A DNA stretch of 64,000 bases from Syntrophomonas sp. UBA5314 (GCA_002410325.1 DHRK01000055.1:13640-77639); one strand, 5' to 3'; positions 16,164 to 27,169 are shown, counted from the stretch's first letter. The notes: generated from the letters alone by a model not told the origin. Program-made: numbers and translations.

Positions 16164-17045
16164 CTATTCAACTCTCACTTGGTTGGTCAGGTAACCGATA
16201 TTCTGAATATAGCATTCTACCACGTCCCGGTCTTGGAGCAATCGGGGAGGGTCGAAGCCTATCCCGACGCCGCTGGGCGTTCCCGTGCAGATGATGTCTC
16301 CCGGTTTTAAGGTCAAACCTTGAGAGAGGTCGTTAATGATATGAGGAATGTCAAAAATCATATTACCGGTGTTGGAATTCTGCCTCAATTCCCCATTTAC
16401 CCGGCATTGAATATCCAGCTCCACCGGACTGGCAATTTCATCTTTATAAACGATGCACGGCCCCATGGGGCAAAAACTGTCCAGGCTTTTCCCTTTAAAC
16501 CATTGTGTATGATTGACCTGCAGATCCCGGGCGGTGACGTCGTTTACGATAGTGTACCCGAAGACATAATCCAGGGCTTCTTCAATTTTGATATTGCTTC
16601 CTTCTTTCCCGATGATTACCGCCAGCTCAACCTCATAATCCACCTGCCGGGTGGCATGGGGGGAGAATACGAGGGGGTCTCCATGGGCAATGGCCGGAGC
16701 GGCAAGCTTGGTAAAGTATATGGGGACTTCGGGGATGCCCGAGTCTGATATCCGGGTTGCGCCTATCTCCCGGGCATGCTCCTTATAATTTTTACCCAGG
16801 CAAAAAACATTTCTTCCCGGGTAGGGAATGGGGGCCAGAAGTTTAATCGCAGCCAGGGGCAGCATGTAAGCTGTAGAATTAGCCAGGCAGGCTATTTTCC
16901 TGGCTAAATCGGGGGTCATTTTTGCAATCAGTTCAAGCATTGAGCCAACCTTTAAGCCCGTCCTGCTATCGAAGGGCAAGACTCTATCTTCCAGAACCAG
17001 GCCGCAGTATGATTGGCAACGGTATTCATAGCTTATGAATCTCAT
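16164..17045 (-). CDS. Fumarylacetoacetate hydrolase family protein
   Basis: A 293-residue FAH-fold protein with a short N-terminal domain and the catalytic domain from about residue 85. Motifs: FCLGKNYKEHA, VDYEVELAVIIG (the two Glu metal ligands), YTIVNDVTARDLQ (Asp ligand), KGKSLDSFCPMGP and GDIICTGTPSGVG. The family hydrolyses or decarboxylates 2-oxo- or beta-diketo acids, for example acylpyruvates or homoprotocatechuate products. I chose ATG 17045 because GGAGG lies 9 bases upstream; 17072 lacks a site. It is convergent with the Fix operon. The substrate is unknown. Confidence 0.88.
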   Translation of the reverse strand: MRFISYEYRCQSYCGLVLEDRVLPFDSRTGLKVGSMLELIAKMTPDLARKIACLANSTAYMLPLAAIKLLAPIPYPGRNVFCLGKNYKEHAREIGATRISDSGIPEVPIYFTKLAAPAIAHGDPLVFSPHATRQVDYEVELAVIIGKEGSNIKIEEALDYVFGYTIVNDVTARDLQVNHTQWFKGKSLDSFCPMGPCIVYKDEIASPVELDIQCRVNGELRQNSNTGNMIFDIPHIINDLSQGLTLKPGDIICTGTPSGVGIGFDPPRLLQDRDVVECYIQNIGYLTNQVRVE

Positions 17046-17224
17046 CGGTTGGTTCCTCCACTGTGCTTCCATAATTGACCTTAGTATAATACACTCTGCC
17101 TCCTTTTTAACAGTTTAAGCTTTTTCGCTTCTCTCTGGCAGCAAACTTAGTCCATTGCTATAAATAGTAAGAGTTGCTAGACTATGGTTATGACAAATCG
17201 CTGTAGTAATGAGGAGATTATTAA

Positions 17225-17998
17225 ATGCTGTTAGCTCCTTTTACCGATATCGATGAGCTCGTTGCGTTTCTGAAAAGAGATTACGCCAACAACCTGTATT
17301 TCTTCACTTACCTGGACGGGAGTTCAATTGTCAAACCGGAAAACCGGATCCTGGTCGGGAAGGATGGCGGGGAAATCGTTACAGCCGTCTTGATGACTCC
17401 GGTGCACTGCTCTATTTCTTCACTCGATACAGCCTATATCGAACAGGCAGCTGACCAAATACCTCCTTTAAACAGCCTCCATGTAGTGGGAAGAAGCGAC
17501 TATGTGGAAAGACTTCTGTCTATGGGCGAGGGACCGGAGCGTGATCCACATGAGTATACCCTCTGCCAACTGCAGGCCGAAATAGGCGCTTATGTTGCGA
17601 GGCAGCCGAGCCTTCGGGCTTCCCATGCCCAGTTGCGAGAGTTGGCTAAATTCTACGACAACAATGATATGTTATATGATGCAAAAAGCCGGCTGCCCGG
17701 CATTTTGAATTGGGGAAGAGTCCATTATGCTCGCTGCAACGGTAAAATAGTATCCTGCGCCCTTACCACCACCGAAACGGAAGATGCCGCTATGATAGGA
17801 GCGGTCTTTACCGAACCGAAGCACAGAAAACAGGGATATGCCAGCGCATGCGTAAGGGGACTTTGCCAGGGGCTCGTTGAAGAAAACAAGACTCCTTACC
17901 TGTTTTACAAAACCGAGGATCGGTTTTTAAAAGGCTTCTATGAGGCTCTGGGGTTTAAGAAAATCGGAGACTGGATTTTAGCTACCCTAAGCCACTGA
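17225..17998 (+). CDS. GNAT-family N-acetyltransferase
   Basis: A 257-residue protein. The C-terminal half (about 125-255) is a GNAT domain with the acetyl-CoA loop EPKHRKQGYASACVRGL and the closing LFYKTEDRFLKGFYEALGFKKIG. The N-terminal half is a weaker, GNAT-like domain as in FR47/GCN5-related two-domain proteins. It transfers an acyl group from acyl-CoA to an unknown amine. GAGGAG precedes ATG 17225. It is a single-gene unit between two catabolic clusters. Confidence 0.8.
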   Translation: MLLAPFTDIDELVAFLKRDYANNLYFFTYLDGSSIVKPENRILVGKDGGEIVTAVLMTPVHCSISSLDTAYIEQAADQIPPLNSLHVVGRSDYVERLLSMGEGPERDPHEYTLCQLQAEIGAYVARQPSLRASHAQLRELAKFYDNNDMLYDAKSRLPGILNWGRVHYARCNGKIVSCALTTTETEDAAMIGAVFTEPKHRKQGYASACVRGLCQGLVEENKTPYLFYKTEDRFLKGFYEALGFKKIGDWILATLSH

Positions 17999-18050
17999 TT
18001 TTGCCCTCTGGCTTTTTTCCCGTGCCCTCCCTTCCTTTATCACCTACCCA

Positions 18051-18194
18051 GTGGACAAAACGCGAATCGTTTGGCAGTTTTGCGAAAATCACCCAAGGGG
18101 CCTGAAAATAGGACATTTGATCCAATCGGTGCTGCGCTTAAATAGCGATGAAGCACCCAAGACTGATGAGCTTAAGAATGAAAAGCGGCTGTAA
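18051..18194 (+). CDS. Possible small protein or gene relic
   Basis: A GTG-started frame of 47 residues (MDKTRIVWQFCENHPRG, then LKIGHLIQSVLRLNS). The segment resembles the RLGQLI-type start of short uncharacterised bacterial proteins, but I see no good ribosome site. It lies in the leader of the sigma-54 promoter at 18232, so it may be a decayed gene or chance. Confidence 0.3.
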   Translation: MDKTRIVWQFCENHPRGLKIGHLIQSVLRLNSDEAPKTDELKNEKRL

Positions 18195-18231
18195 TCCCCC
18201 TCAAAAGGCCTCTTCCCCTCGCGAATCTTTT

Positions 18232-18247
18232 CTGGCACGCTGCTTGC
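18232..18247 (+). promoter_or_regulatory. Sigma-54 (-24/-12) promoter of the beta-oxidation operon
   Basis: CTGGCACGCTGCTTGC matches TGGCAC-N5-TTGC with the GG-N10-GC spacing exact. The first start codon is 56 bases downstream. Inverted arms AAACG/CGTTT at 18058-18072 and a GGACATTTGAT at 18111 (close to the enhancer-like site at 6964, two bases shorter) lie upstream. Confidence 0.88.
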
Positions 18248-18302
18248 AATCTAAATTTAAACAGAGTATCCAGGAAAACTCGCTTGAGAGGTGAAATAAA
18301 TT

Positions 18303-18860
18303 ATGAGGCCTTACGAGTGGAGTGACTATATCAGGGAGTATTCTGAAAAGCTCTGCTTTGCTGATGAGGCTGTCCGGCTGGTGTCCTCGGGCAACATAAT
18401 CCGCTATGTTTTGGGAGGGGAAAACTATCTGGACCGGGCTCTGGCGCAAAGAAAGAATGAGCTGAAGAATATCATCGTTTACACCCAGAGCCCCTATGAT
18501 CAATATTGCATTCAAAAAGCCGATTCTACGGGAAGGCATTTTACACTTAAAAACGCTCCTCTGGATTTGAAGCAAAAAGAACCGGAAAAATCAAATGGCC
18601 GAAACCAAGAAAAAATAAAGGGGTTTATCGTTATGGCGGCGGTGAGCCCTATGGATGAATGCGGCTATTTCTGGTTTATCCCCGATGAACCCTTCAAATA
18701 CCAGGCCGAAATCGACCGGGCCCAGTATGTCATTGTAGAGATCAACGAATTCATACCCAGCAACGGCAACGTGGGTTCGGAATGCGTTCATATTTCCAAT
18801 GTCCATTGCATTGTTCCGGGCCGCAATGCGCCGTTGATGCAGAAGCCATGTTGTGTTTGA
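18303..18860 (+). pseudogene. Truncated 4-hydroxybutyrate-type CoA-transferase
   Basis: The 185 residues match only the N-terminal domain of the family seen complete at 7199-8560: YVIVEINEFIPSNGNVGSECVHISNVHCIV aligns, in pieces, with the intact protein's region around residues 155-185. It then ends MQKPCCV and stop. The C-domain with the GIGG loop and the catalytic Glu is absent, and the following 120 bases do not restore it in any frame. About 260 residues are missing, so it cannot work as a CoA-transferase alone. It keeps a start codon with GAGAGGTG upstream and is the first gene after a perfect sigma-54 promoter. It may be a recent deletion product or a retained N-domain. Confidence 0.7.
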
Positions 18861-18981
18861 TTGAGCAGCCTGCGACTGTAACATATTTTTGGCTTATCGA
18901 TTCGAGGAGGTGATTGCGGGCCGGATTGGCTTGGCGAGGTCTTATTTCGAGCGATCTATAAATGAAGAAAGGAGTGTGGAC

Positions 18982-19773
18982 ATGTACATGGATTATCCGG
19001 GTGTGCTGCTGTACAAAGATTACGATGGTATTGCGACCGTCACCATCAACCGGCCCAAGTTCTTAAATGCCCTGGATATGGCCACGGTTGAAGAACTTTC
19101 GGAAGCAATTGATGTAGTGTCCACGGACCATGAAATAAAGGCGGTTATTATAACCGGGTCCGGCGATACCTCTTTTGTGGTGGGGGGCGATATAAACTAC
19201 TTAAAATCCATGACGGCCATGGAATCCAGAGAATTTGGCCTTTTTGGCCAGGCGGTGCTGCGGAAAATCGAGTGTCTGCCTAAACCGGTGATTGCAGCCA
19301 TCAACGGCTTTTGCCTGGGCGGGGGATGCGAACTGGCCATGGCCTGCGATTTCCGTATTGCCTCGGTAAAAGCCCGCTTCGGGCATCCGGAAGTAAACCT
19401 GGGGGTAACACCGGGCTTTGGAGGCACCCAGCGGCTGCCCCGGCTGGTGGGGATGGGGATGGCCAAGCAGCTGCTCTTCACCGGAGACATCATAGACGCC
19501 TACCAGGCCTTGCGTATAGGTCTGGTCAATGAGGTGGTGTCGGCCGGGGAGCTCTTAAGCTATGTCCGGGGTATAACCAGGAGGATTGTAAATAAAGGAC
19601 CCATTGCGGTAGGCTTAACCAAGCGGGCGGTAAATGAAGGCATGCAAAGCGACATAAACACGGCTATGACTATAGAAGCCGACATATTTGCACTTTGCTT
19701 TAGCACCAATGATCAAAAAGAAGGAATGACAGCCTTTTGCGAAAAAAGAACTCCGCAGTTTACTGGCAACTAA
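18982..19773 (+). CDS. Enoyl-CoA hydratase / crotonase family
   Basis: A 263-residue crotonase-fold protein. It shows VTINRPKFLNALD, the oxyanion-hole segment VVGGDINYLKSM, INGFCLGGGCELAMACDFRIAS and the EVNLGVTPGFGGTQRLPRLVG block with the catalytic Glu region. It hydrates 2-enoyl-CoA to 3-hydroxyacyl-CoA. ATG 18982 follows AAAGGAG; an in-frame upstream extension to 18889 exists but lacks a ribosome site. It stands between the broken CoA-transferase and the SDR dehydrogenase in the sigma-54 operon. Confidence 0.92.
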   Translation: MYMDYPGVLLYKDYDGIATVTINRPKFLNALDMATVEELSEAIDVVSTDHEIKAVIITGSGDTSFVVGGDINYLKSMTAMESREFGLFGQAVLRKIECLPKPVIAAINGFCLGGGCELAMACDFRIASVKARFGHPEVNLGVTPGFGGTQRLPRLVGMGMAKQLLFTGDIIDAYQALRIGLVNEVVSAGELLSYVRGITRRIVNKGPIAVGLTKRAVNEGMQSDINTAMTIEADIFALCFSTNDQKEGMTAFCEKRTPQFTGN

Positions 19774-19786
19774 GGGGGAAGCAACC

Positions 19787-20554
19787 ATGAATATACTCGG
19801 CAAAACCGCTGTTATAAGCGGAGGAGCGTCCGGACTGGGTGAAGCCGTGGCGCGAAGATTTATCAGGCTGGGAGCCAACCCGGTTATAGCTGACCTCAAT
19901 GAAGAAAGGGGCCGGACCCTGGCCAGCGATCTGGGAAGCCGGGCGGCTTTTATAAAGACCGATATTACTTCATCGGACGAAGTGCAAAGGGCGATAGACT
20001 TTTCCCTAAAGCGATTCCGGCGGATCGACATCGTGGTCAATTGCGCCGGCATTCCGGCCCGCTCCAGGATAGCCACCCGTAAGGGCCCGCATGATCTGGC
20101 CGAATTTAAAAAAGTCATGGCCGTCAACCTGGTAGGGGTTTTTGATGTCATGCGTCTGGCCGCTTATGAAATGCTTAAAAATGAGCTGAATGACGAAGGG
20201 GGGAGAGGGGTTATTATCAACACCTCTTCGATAGCCGCCTTTGACGGACAGAGCGGGCAGGCTGCCTATGCGGCCAGCAAGGCTGCCCTGGTGGGAATGA
20301 CCCTTCCCCTGGCCCGCGACCTGGCCGGGGACGGAATACGGGTACTGACTATTGCACCGGGATTGTTCGCCACCCCCATGATGGCCTCTCTTCCCGAACA
20401 GCTCCGGGGCGATCTGGCCAGGGCGGTGCCCTTCCCTTCCAAACTGGGGGATCCCGATGAATTCGCCATGCTGGTGCAGCAGCTGGTGGAAAATCCTATG
20501 CTAAACGGAGAAACTATTCGCCTGGACGGAGCGATCCGAATGGCTCCGAAATAG
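19787..20554 (+). CDS. SDR-type 3-hydroxyacyl-CoA dehydrogenase
   Basis: A 255-residue short-chain dehydrogenase with the NAD motif SGGASGLG (11-18), NCAGIP, Ser148 and the catalytic pair Tyr161-x3-Lys165 in YAASK. The inserted segment around 95-105 and the IAPGLFATPMMASLP / RLDGAIRMAPK ending match the type II 3-hydroxyacyl-CoA dehydrogenases (HSD10-like). With the neighbouring hydratase and thiolase it gives the last three beta-oxidation steps. It follows the hydratase by 13 bases. Confidence 0.9.
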   Translation: MNILGKTAVISGGASGLGEAVARRFIRLGANPVIADLNEERGRTLASDLGSRAAFIKTDITSSDEVQRAIDFSLKRFRRIDIVVNCAGIPARSRIATRKGPHDLAEFKKVMAVNLVGVFDVMRLAAYEMLKNELNDEGGRGVIINTSSIAAFDGQSGQAAYAASKAALVGMTLPLARDLAGDGIRVLTIAPGLFATPMMASLPEQLRGDLARAVPFPSKLGDPDEFAMLVQQLVENPMLNGETIRLDGAIRMAPK

Positions 20555-20635
20555 GAACCGGCGAGATGCCTTAATCCTAAAACAGTGTGAAGCTTGTTCA
20601 AACGGGTTTGCCTGGCAGGCAGAACAGGGGGGGTA

Positions 20636-21814
20636 ATGATGAGGAGGGTTGCTGTGATAGGAACCGGGCACTCCAAGTTTTGCTACAATTCGCCCAAGAC
20701 ATCGGTGGAATTACTGGCCGAAGTGGCCATGGACGCCATCAACGAAGCCCATATTACGCCTGGGGATATCCAGGCCGTCAATGTCGGCAATGTTCTGGGG
20801 GACTTTGAAGAAGGCCAGGGTATGGTGCAATCCTTTCTGGCCAACGATATCGGTTGTTTCAACGTACCGGCCAGCCGCTTTGAGGGGGCCTGCGCCTCGG
20901 GCAGTATGGCGGTCCGGGATGCGGTCATGTGGGTGGCTTCAGGATACTATGACATCATGCTGGTGGGCGGGGTGGAAAAGTGCACCGCCATGGGAACCGG
21001 GCTGGCCACGCGTACTTTTGCCATGTTCGGCGACGCTCGTTACGAGTTCCCGGCCGGATTCACCTTTCCCGCGGTGTTTGCCTTATTAACTCATCTATAT
21101 GCCAGTAAATACAAGATCCCGCTTGCCACTCTGAAGGAACAAATGGCGGCCGTATCGATCCAGTCCCACGAGTATGCCATGAAAAACCCCAACGCCCAGA
21201 TCCAAAAGCTGATCAGCAAAGAAGACGTATTGAACAGTTTCATGGTTTCCACTCCCATACAATTGAACGACTCCTGCCCCTTTTCGGACGGAGCCGCCGC
21301 CCTGGTCATCGCTTCCGAAGAGACGGCCAAAAAGCTGGTTAAAAAGCCGGTGTATTTTACCGGGATCGGGCAATCGTCTTCCGGAAAACTGAGCTCCCAG
21401 TACAAATATCTGCCCCGAATTCGCGCCCGGGAACTGGCGGTGCAGCAGTCCTACGGCATGGCCGGTTTAACGCCCCGGGACATGGACCTGTGCGAGCTGC
21501 ACGATTGTTTTAGCATCGCCGCCCTGATCGCCGCTGAAGGTCTGGGATTCTTTGAGTTCGGCACCGCTGGCCGGGCCTGGGAAAAGGGAGAAACCCGGCT
21601 GGGCGGCAGAATCCCCATCAATCTATCCGGCGGGTTGAAGGCCAAAGGGCATCCGATCGGCGCCTCCGGGGTGTCGATGGTCTATGAAGTCGCCCGGCAA
21701 CTGCGGGGCGACATGGTCGAGCAGGGCCGGCAGGTGGAAGGAGCCAAACACGGTCTGGTCGACACCCTGGGCGGGGACGGCGTGATTATAAGCATGATCC
21801 TTTCGGCCGCGTAA
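20636..21814 (+). CDS. Thiolase, SCP-x type acetyl-CoA acetyltransferase
   Basis: A 392-residue thiolase. The nucleophile lies in FEGACASGSMAV (C86). HDCFSIA and KAKGHPIGASG supply the active-site His residues, and the overall pattern is the SCP-x/lipid-transfer type rather than classical FadA. It cleaves 3-ketoacyl-CoA with CoA. Twin ATGs at 20636 and 20639 follow a GGGGGGG tract; the annotated start takes the first. The next gene is a DUF35 protein, the usual partner of this thiolase type. Confidence 0.9.
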   Translation: MMRRVAVIGTGHSKFCYNSPKTSVELLAEVAMDAINEAHITPGDIQAVNVGNVLGDFEEGQGMVQSFLANDIGCFNVPASRFEGACASGSMAVRDAVMWVASGYYDIMLVGGVEKCTAMGTGLATRTFAMFGDARYEFPAGFTFPAVFALLTHLYASKYKIPLATLKEQMAAVSIQSHEYAMKNPNAQIQKLISKEDVLNSFMVSTPIQLNDSCPFSDGAAALVIASEETAKKLVKKPVYFTGIGQSSSGKLSSQYKYLPRIRARELAVQQSYGMAGLTPRDMDLCELHDCFSIAALIAAEGLGFFEFGTAGRAWEKGETRLGGRIPINLSGGLKAKGHPIGASGVSMVYEVARQLRGDMVEQGRQVEGAKHGLVDTLGGDGVIISMILSAA

Positions 21815-21828
21815 AGGAGGTTGGCATC

Positions 21829-22239
21829 ATGGAATACAGACTGACTTTCAAGGATTATAACAAAGCCCTCAAACAGGAAAAACTGTTGGGCTTGAAATGC
21901 AGGGACTGCGGTACGGTCACCTGCCCGCCCATGATGGTCTGCGCGGAATGCGCGGGCACCAACCACGAGATTGTACAGCTCACCGGAAAAGGCAAAGTTG
22001 TCACCTTCACTACCTCTTTTATAGCTGCCGAGGGCCGGGAAAACGAGCTGCCCTACACCATCGTTATGGTGGAGCTTGATGAAGGCCCGTGGATCATGGG
22101 CAATCTGGTAAGCATGGACCCTAAAAAAGTCGACATGGATATTATAGGTAGGGACGTATTGCTGGGCAGCCGGGTTTTTCCGGGGGATAAGTACAGCAAC
22201 GGGGATCTGGCCAGGCCGGCTTTTAGTGTAATTAAATAA
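21829..22239 (+). CDS. DUF35 OB-fold/zinc-ribbon thiolase partner
   Basis: A 136-residue protein with a zinc ribbon at C24-x2-C27...C38-x2-C41 and a C-terminal OB-fold (GKGKVVTFTTSF, PYTIVMVELDEGP, MGNLV). DUF35 proteins bind SCP-x-type thiolases and, in archaea, bridge thiolase and HMG-CoA synthase to channel acetoacetyl-CoA. It lies 14 bases after the thiolase with AAAGGAGG before its ATG. A strong terminator 71 bases on ends the operon. Confidence 0.9.
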   Translation: MEYRLTFKDYNKALKQEKLLGLKCRDCGTVTCPPMMVCAECAGTNHEIVQLTGKGKVVTFTTSFIAAEGRENELPYTIVMVELDEGPWIMGNLVSMDPKKVDMDIIGRDVLLGSRVFPGDKYSNGDLARPAFSVIK

Positions 22240-22310
22240 ATAAAGAAGCGGCCTTGAGGATTCTGCGCACCAAAGCCCGCCGGCCAGTTCCCATATTCAT
22301 CACCTTTTTT

Positions 22311-22341
22311 CAGTAAGGGCGTCGACCCTTACTGTTTTTTT
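22311..22341 (+). terminator. Rho-independent terminator of the beta-oxidation operon
   Basis: CAGTAAGGG and CCCTTACTG form a perfect 9-bp stem around CGTCGA, followed at once by seven T. Confidence 0.92.
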
Positions 22342-22353
22342 GCCGGTCAATGG

Positions 22354-22571
22354 CTAGTAGTCTGTAACACCTAAAACTTTAGTTCCCCGCCGGCCAAATT
22401 TCCACAGGGCTTTGTTGTCGTCAATCGCCATACGTCCGGTATTACTCATTTGACGCCCACGGACGGGCTAATGCGGCGGTGCCAGGACGGCAAGGAGCCG
22501 CCCTCCGCCTCCCCCCTGTGAAAATTTTTCTCGGCGGATAAACTAAACTTTTAGATGTCACAGACTACTAG
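22354..22571. mobile_element. MITE-like palindromic element
   Basis: A 218-base element with long imperfect inverted ends. CTAGTAGTCTGT is exact at both termini and the similarity continues inward for roughly 55 bases (CTAAAA, TTTAGTT, CCGCCG, CACAGGG blocks). The ends could be TA or CTAG target duplications. There is no transposase. The left arm read on the minus strand is open for 31 codons (MSNTGRMAIDDNKALW...) up to TAG at the terminus, perhaps a trace of a parent element. It sits between a terminator and the sigma-54 activator. No second copy is seen in the window. Confidence 0.65.
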
Positions 22572-22675
22572 GAAAGATTATGAAACTGGAGCTGATTATC
22601 TAGTACAATGATACTTAAGAAGTCTTATGTCTTAAGAGTGGCTGATTAATGCCTAAATCCCTGGAGGTGGAGCCC

Positions 22676-24394
<1,719 letters not shown>

Positions 24395-24395
24395 G

Positions 24396-25922
24396 CTAAA
24401 CACCGAGACTTTCCACCAACGCCGTGAGCCTGGCCAGGGCAGTATCCTTTTTCCGCTGGCCTTGGACCGGGTTCTTTCCGTAAATCATCATATAGTCCCA
24501 AAAGGCGGCGGTCAGATTGCTCTCATTTAAGGCAAAGATAACCGGCGGGGGCGAGGTTTTTCCCACCAGCACTCCCACGTCTTCTTTGACATCGACCATG
24601 CAGCCTTCCAGGTTTCTCCTGATGGAAAAGTGCATATCAAAATTGTCGTAGGTCTTGAGCAGCCGGATGATGTTTTGCAGGTGAAGGCTAAATTCCTGTG
24701 GCGTATAGAAAAGGCCGTTATCGCCTGTCAGGTCGAAACAGTGAACCGGTACGGGGACGGTTTTTACCGTTCCCGGCTCTGGAAGGGAAGCTATTTCGGT
24801 AAAGGAAAACCTTGCCAGGCTGGATTCAAATTTTTGGGCCCGGTTAAGCTGGTATTCCAGCAAAGCGTTCGGGCTTTGCACCCTGACCAGCAAACTGGCC
24901 GCCACCTCAGGCGGCATGGTGATAGTCGACAGGCCGTCGCTTTTTATTATGCGGTTGGCGCCCTCATCCTCAAACTCTGAAAGGAACGATAAATAATCGC
25001 CCTTTCTAAAAGGCGTCAAAATACTCATCAGCGGGCGGCAAAGGGATAAAAATTCGTCAAACTCCTCAATCAAGGCATTGATGGTATTTTTATCAGTATG
25101 GATAAAGTTGAGTGCATTTTTAGTCCCTGATCCCAGGGTTGTAGATGCTACGGCGGCGGCTTCCGGAGCTATGAACAAGGTTCGCCTGAGCAAACGGTCG
25201 CGTGTTTTGGGATAGTAATAGGGCTCGATGCTTCCGGTCATATACATGGGCACCCATTGGGCGATGGCCGATAGCATCTCATCCATGCTGCGGTTTACGG
25301 TATGAACTATCTTTATACGGTTACCCGTTCTAATTACTTTCTCCAGAAGCGCAGACCATTGCAGCGTAAAATGCGGGTCGTCGGTCAGCCAGCCCAGGTC
25401 TTCGTTGCTGTACAAGAGCAGGGTTTGAGGCTGCCGGCTGGCCAGCACCAGGGATAGAAAGGTGATGACTGCCTGTCTTTTGCCCTCCACACCGTGCAAT
25501 ACTTCAATATCCGAACCGCCTACGGAGGGATAGTCTGCTAGGTCCAAAACCGGAGCCGGCGCTCTCTTAAATTTGAACTCAACGACTCCTTCCAGAAAGT
25601 TTTCAACCGCATTCCGCTTGGCCGCGGGCTCCTCCCTCAGCCATGCGTAAACAAGTCCCGATACGCTTTCATAGTCCTCAGGCCGCAGCGCGGAACTGCT
25701 TTTTATAGCGTCCCCTAGAGCTGTCTGCTGGTAATCGGCATTACAGCGGCGGGACAGGTATTCAGCCATAGCCTGTATGTAATTGGCGCTTGGGGCGGGG
25801 GAGCGCATTCCTCTGCGCAGACGGCTGATGAAGGACGGGTCCAGGGAAATGCCGCGGGCTAGAAGGCTGTTGGTGGTACGGGTAAGATTCATCAGCAGAT
25901 CGAGTTTCTCCGAAAATTGCAT
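24396..25922 (-). CDS. Large helix-turn-helix regulator-like protein, unknown ligand
   Basis: A 508-residue protein. The first 65 residues look like an XRE-type domain (KLDLLMNLTRTTNSLLARGISLDPSFISRLRRG). The long remainder has no motif that I recognise, though DIEVLHGVEGKRQAVITFLSLV and QTLLLYSNEDLGWL suggest an alpha/beta fold. Similar large HTH proteins of unknown role are found in Clostridia. AGGAGG lies before ATG 25922. It is tail-to-tail with the PAS-PAS activator, only one base apart, with no terminator between. Confidence 0.7.
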   Translation of the reverse strand: MQFSEKLDLLMNLTRTTNSLLARGISLDPSFISRLRRGMRSPAPSANYIQAMAEYLSRRCNADYQQTALGDAIKSSSALRPEDYESVSGLVYAWLREEPAAKRNAVENFLEGVVEFKFKRAPAPVLDLADYPSVGGSDIEVLHGVEGKRQAVITFLSLVLASRQPQTLLLYSNEDLGWLTDDPHFTLQWSALLEKVIRTGNRIKIVHTVNRSMDEMLSAIAQWVPMYMTGSIEPYYYPKTRDRLLRRTLFIAPEAAAVASTTLGSGTKNALNFIHTDKNTINALIEEFDEFLSLCRPLMSILTPFRKGDYLSFLSEFEDEGANRIIKSDGLSTITMPPEVAASLLVRVQSPNALLEYQLNRAQKFESSLARFSFTEIASLPEPGTVKTVPVPVHCFDLTGDNGLFYTPQEFSLHLQNIIRLLKTYDNFDMHFSIRRNLEGCMVDVKEDVGVLVGKTSPPPVIFALNESNLTAAFWDYMMIYGKNPVQGQRKKDTALARLTALVESLGV

Positions 25923-26131
25923 GGATTTGACCTCCTAGTACTTATATTTATCTTATCATATTTCGCTTTTCAGGCATCGGCACAAATCATGCCAGCCAAC
26001 TGGCAATGCCAACCGGCCAGGGCAGGCTTATCAAGCAAAAGATGAAATTGCTAGAATTTAAATGAGTGAAACACATGACCTTTGAGATCAGGCTCAAAGC
26101 TTTAGTTTAATCAAGCAGGAGGTGACCGGGT

Positions 26132-27169
26132 ATGAGCGCCCTGAAGTTTTGTCCCGGCTGTGGGAGCAAAATATTACCGCAAGATCGGTTCTGTAATGAC
26201 TGCGGCTATACCATAAGCAATGCCGGCGAAATCAATATGCCGGTGCAGGCCGGAAACGCTGCCCCGCTTCCGGCAGCTTCCCCGCCCCATGCCAATATGA
26301 GACCGCCCGTTTCAGCAAACCAGCCGGTTGCTCCGAGCACCGCCGTCCCCAAGAACCCTGCCCCTAAAACCGCGCTGATTATAGTGGCCAGCGTGTTAAT
26401 GGTGGCATTCCTGGGCGGAGGCGGTATTTACTGGTGGCTGTCCCGCGATAAGGCTCCCGATCTGGCCTCAACCAATAGCAAAACGAGCGGGTCCCAGCAA
26501 ACCAGCACTGCGACAGAGGCCAACCCGGTAACCGGGAACGTCCTGCCCAACGCATCATTGCCGGTTAGCTCCGCGGTGGACCTGCAGAGAGCCTCCGCTT
26601 ATTTGCCGGAGCCGGGCCTGTCATGCCGTTTTAACGCCAGTTATCCCGACGGTATGTCCGCCACCGTTGAACGGGTCAGTGCGCGGGTGGTGCCCGCGGA
26701 AGCAGTCCGGGTCAGTGAAGTCGAAATAACCACGGCTGACGGAACAACGGCCGGGTACGGATTCCACTACGTGGAACGGGCTGACGGGATTTATTGTGTT
26801 TACGATCAAACCCCGTATGAAATATTCCCGGTTCTAAAAAACCAGTTAAGCGTCGGGCAGACCTGGAGCCAGCAGGATGAGTTCGGCCGGGTGGTGTGGA
26901 AGGTAGTCGATACCGGGGCAACCTTGAATCTGGGCTTTGCCACTCTGAAAAACTGCCTGCTGGTCGAAGAAGACAATCAGGCGGTGGGAATGAAAACCTA
27001 TACTTATTATGCTCCGGGCATGGGTAGAGTGGCGGTAAAAAGCTCACCCCAGGGAGAAGACTATCTTAAATTAACCGCTTTCAGCCGGATTGACGCGGCC
27101 CGGGCCGCGGAAACGGTCAAAAAGTGGGCGCCCAATTACAACGAAATTAAGGATGATCCCACCCGGTAG
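26132..27169 (+). CDS. Zinc-ribbon single-pass membrane protein
   Basis: A 345-residue protein. A zinc ribbon C7-x2-C10...C21-x2-C24 opens it, followed by a Pro/Ala-rich linker (30-80), one transmembrane helix (about 84-106, TALIIVASVLMVAFLGGGGIY) and a predicted outside domain of about 240 residues rich in beta-strands. The layout (ribbon inside, sensor or binding domain outside) is common in Firmicutes, but the outer domain is not one I recognise. AGGAGG precedes ATG 26132. It is a single gene. Confidence 0.75.
   Translation: MSALKFCPGCGSKILPQDRFCNDCGYTISNAGEINMPVQAGNAAPLPAASPPHANMRPPVSANQPVAPSTAVPKNPAPKTALIIVASVLMVAFLGGGGIYWWLSRDKAPDLASTNSKTSGSQQTSTATEANPVTGNVLPNASLPVSSAVDLQRASAYLPEPGLSCRFNASYPDGMSATVERVSARVVPAEAVRVSEVEITTADGTTAGYGFHYVERADGIYCVYDQTPYEIFPVLKNQLSVGQTWSQQDEFGRVVWKVVDTGATLNLGFATLKNCLLVEEDNQAVGMKTYTYYAPGMGRVAVKSSPQGEDYLKLTAFSRIDAARAAETVKKWAPNYNEIKDDPTR

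Noticed and set aside
18889..18981. Upstream in-frame extension of the enoyl-CoA hydratase
   Set aside because: No ribosome site at 18889; ATG 18982 has AAAGGAG at the right distance and gives the normal family length.
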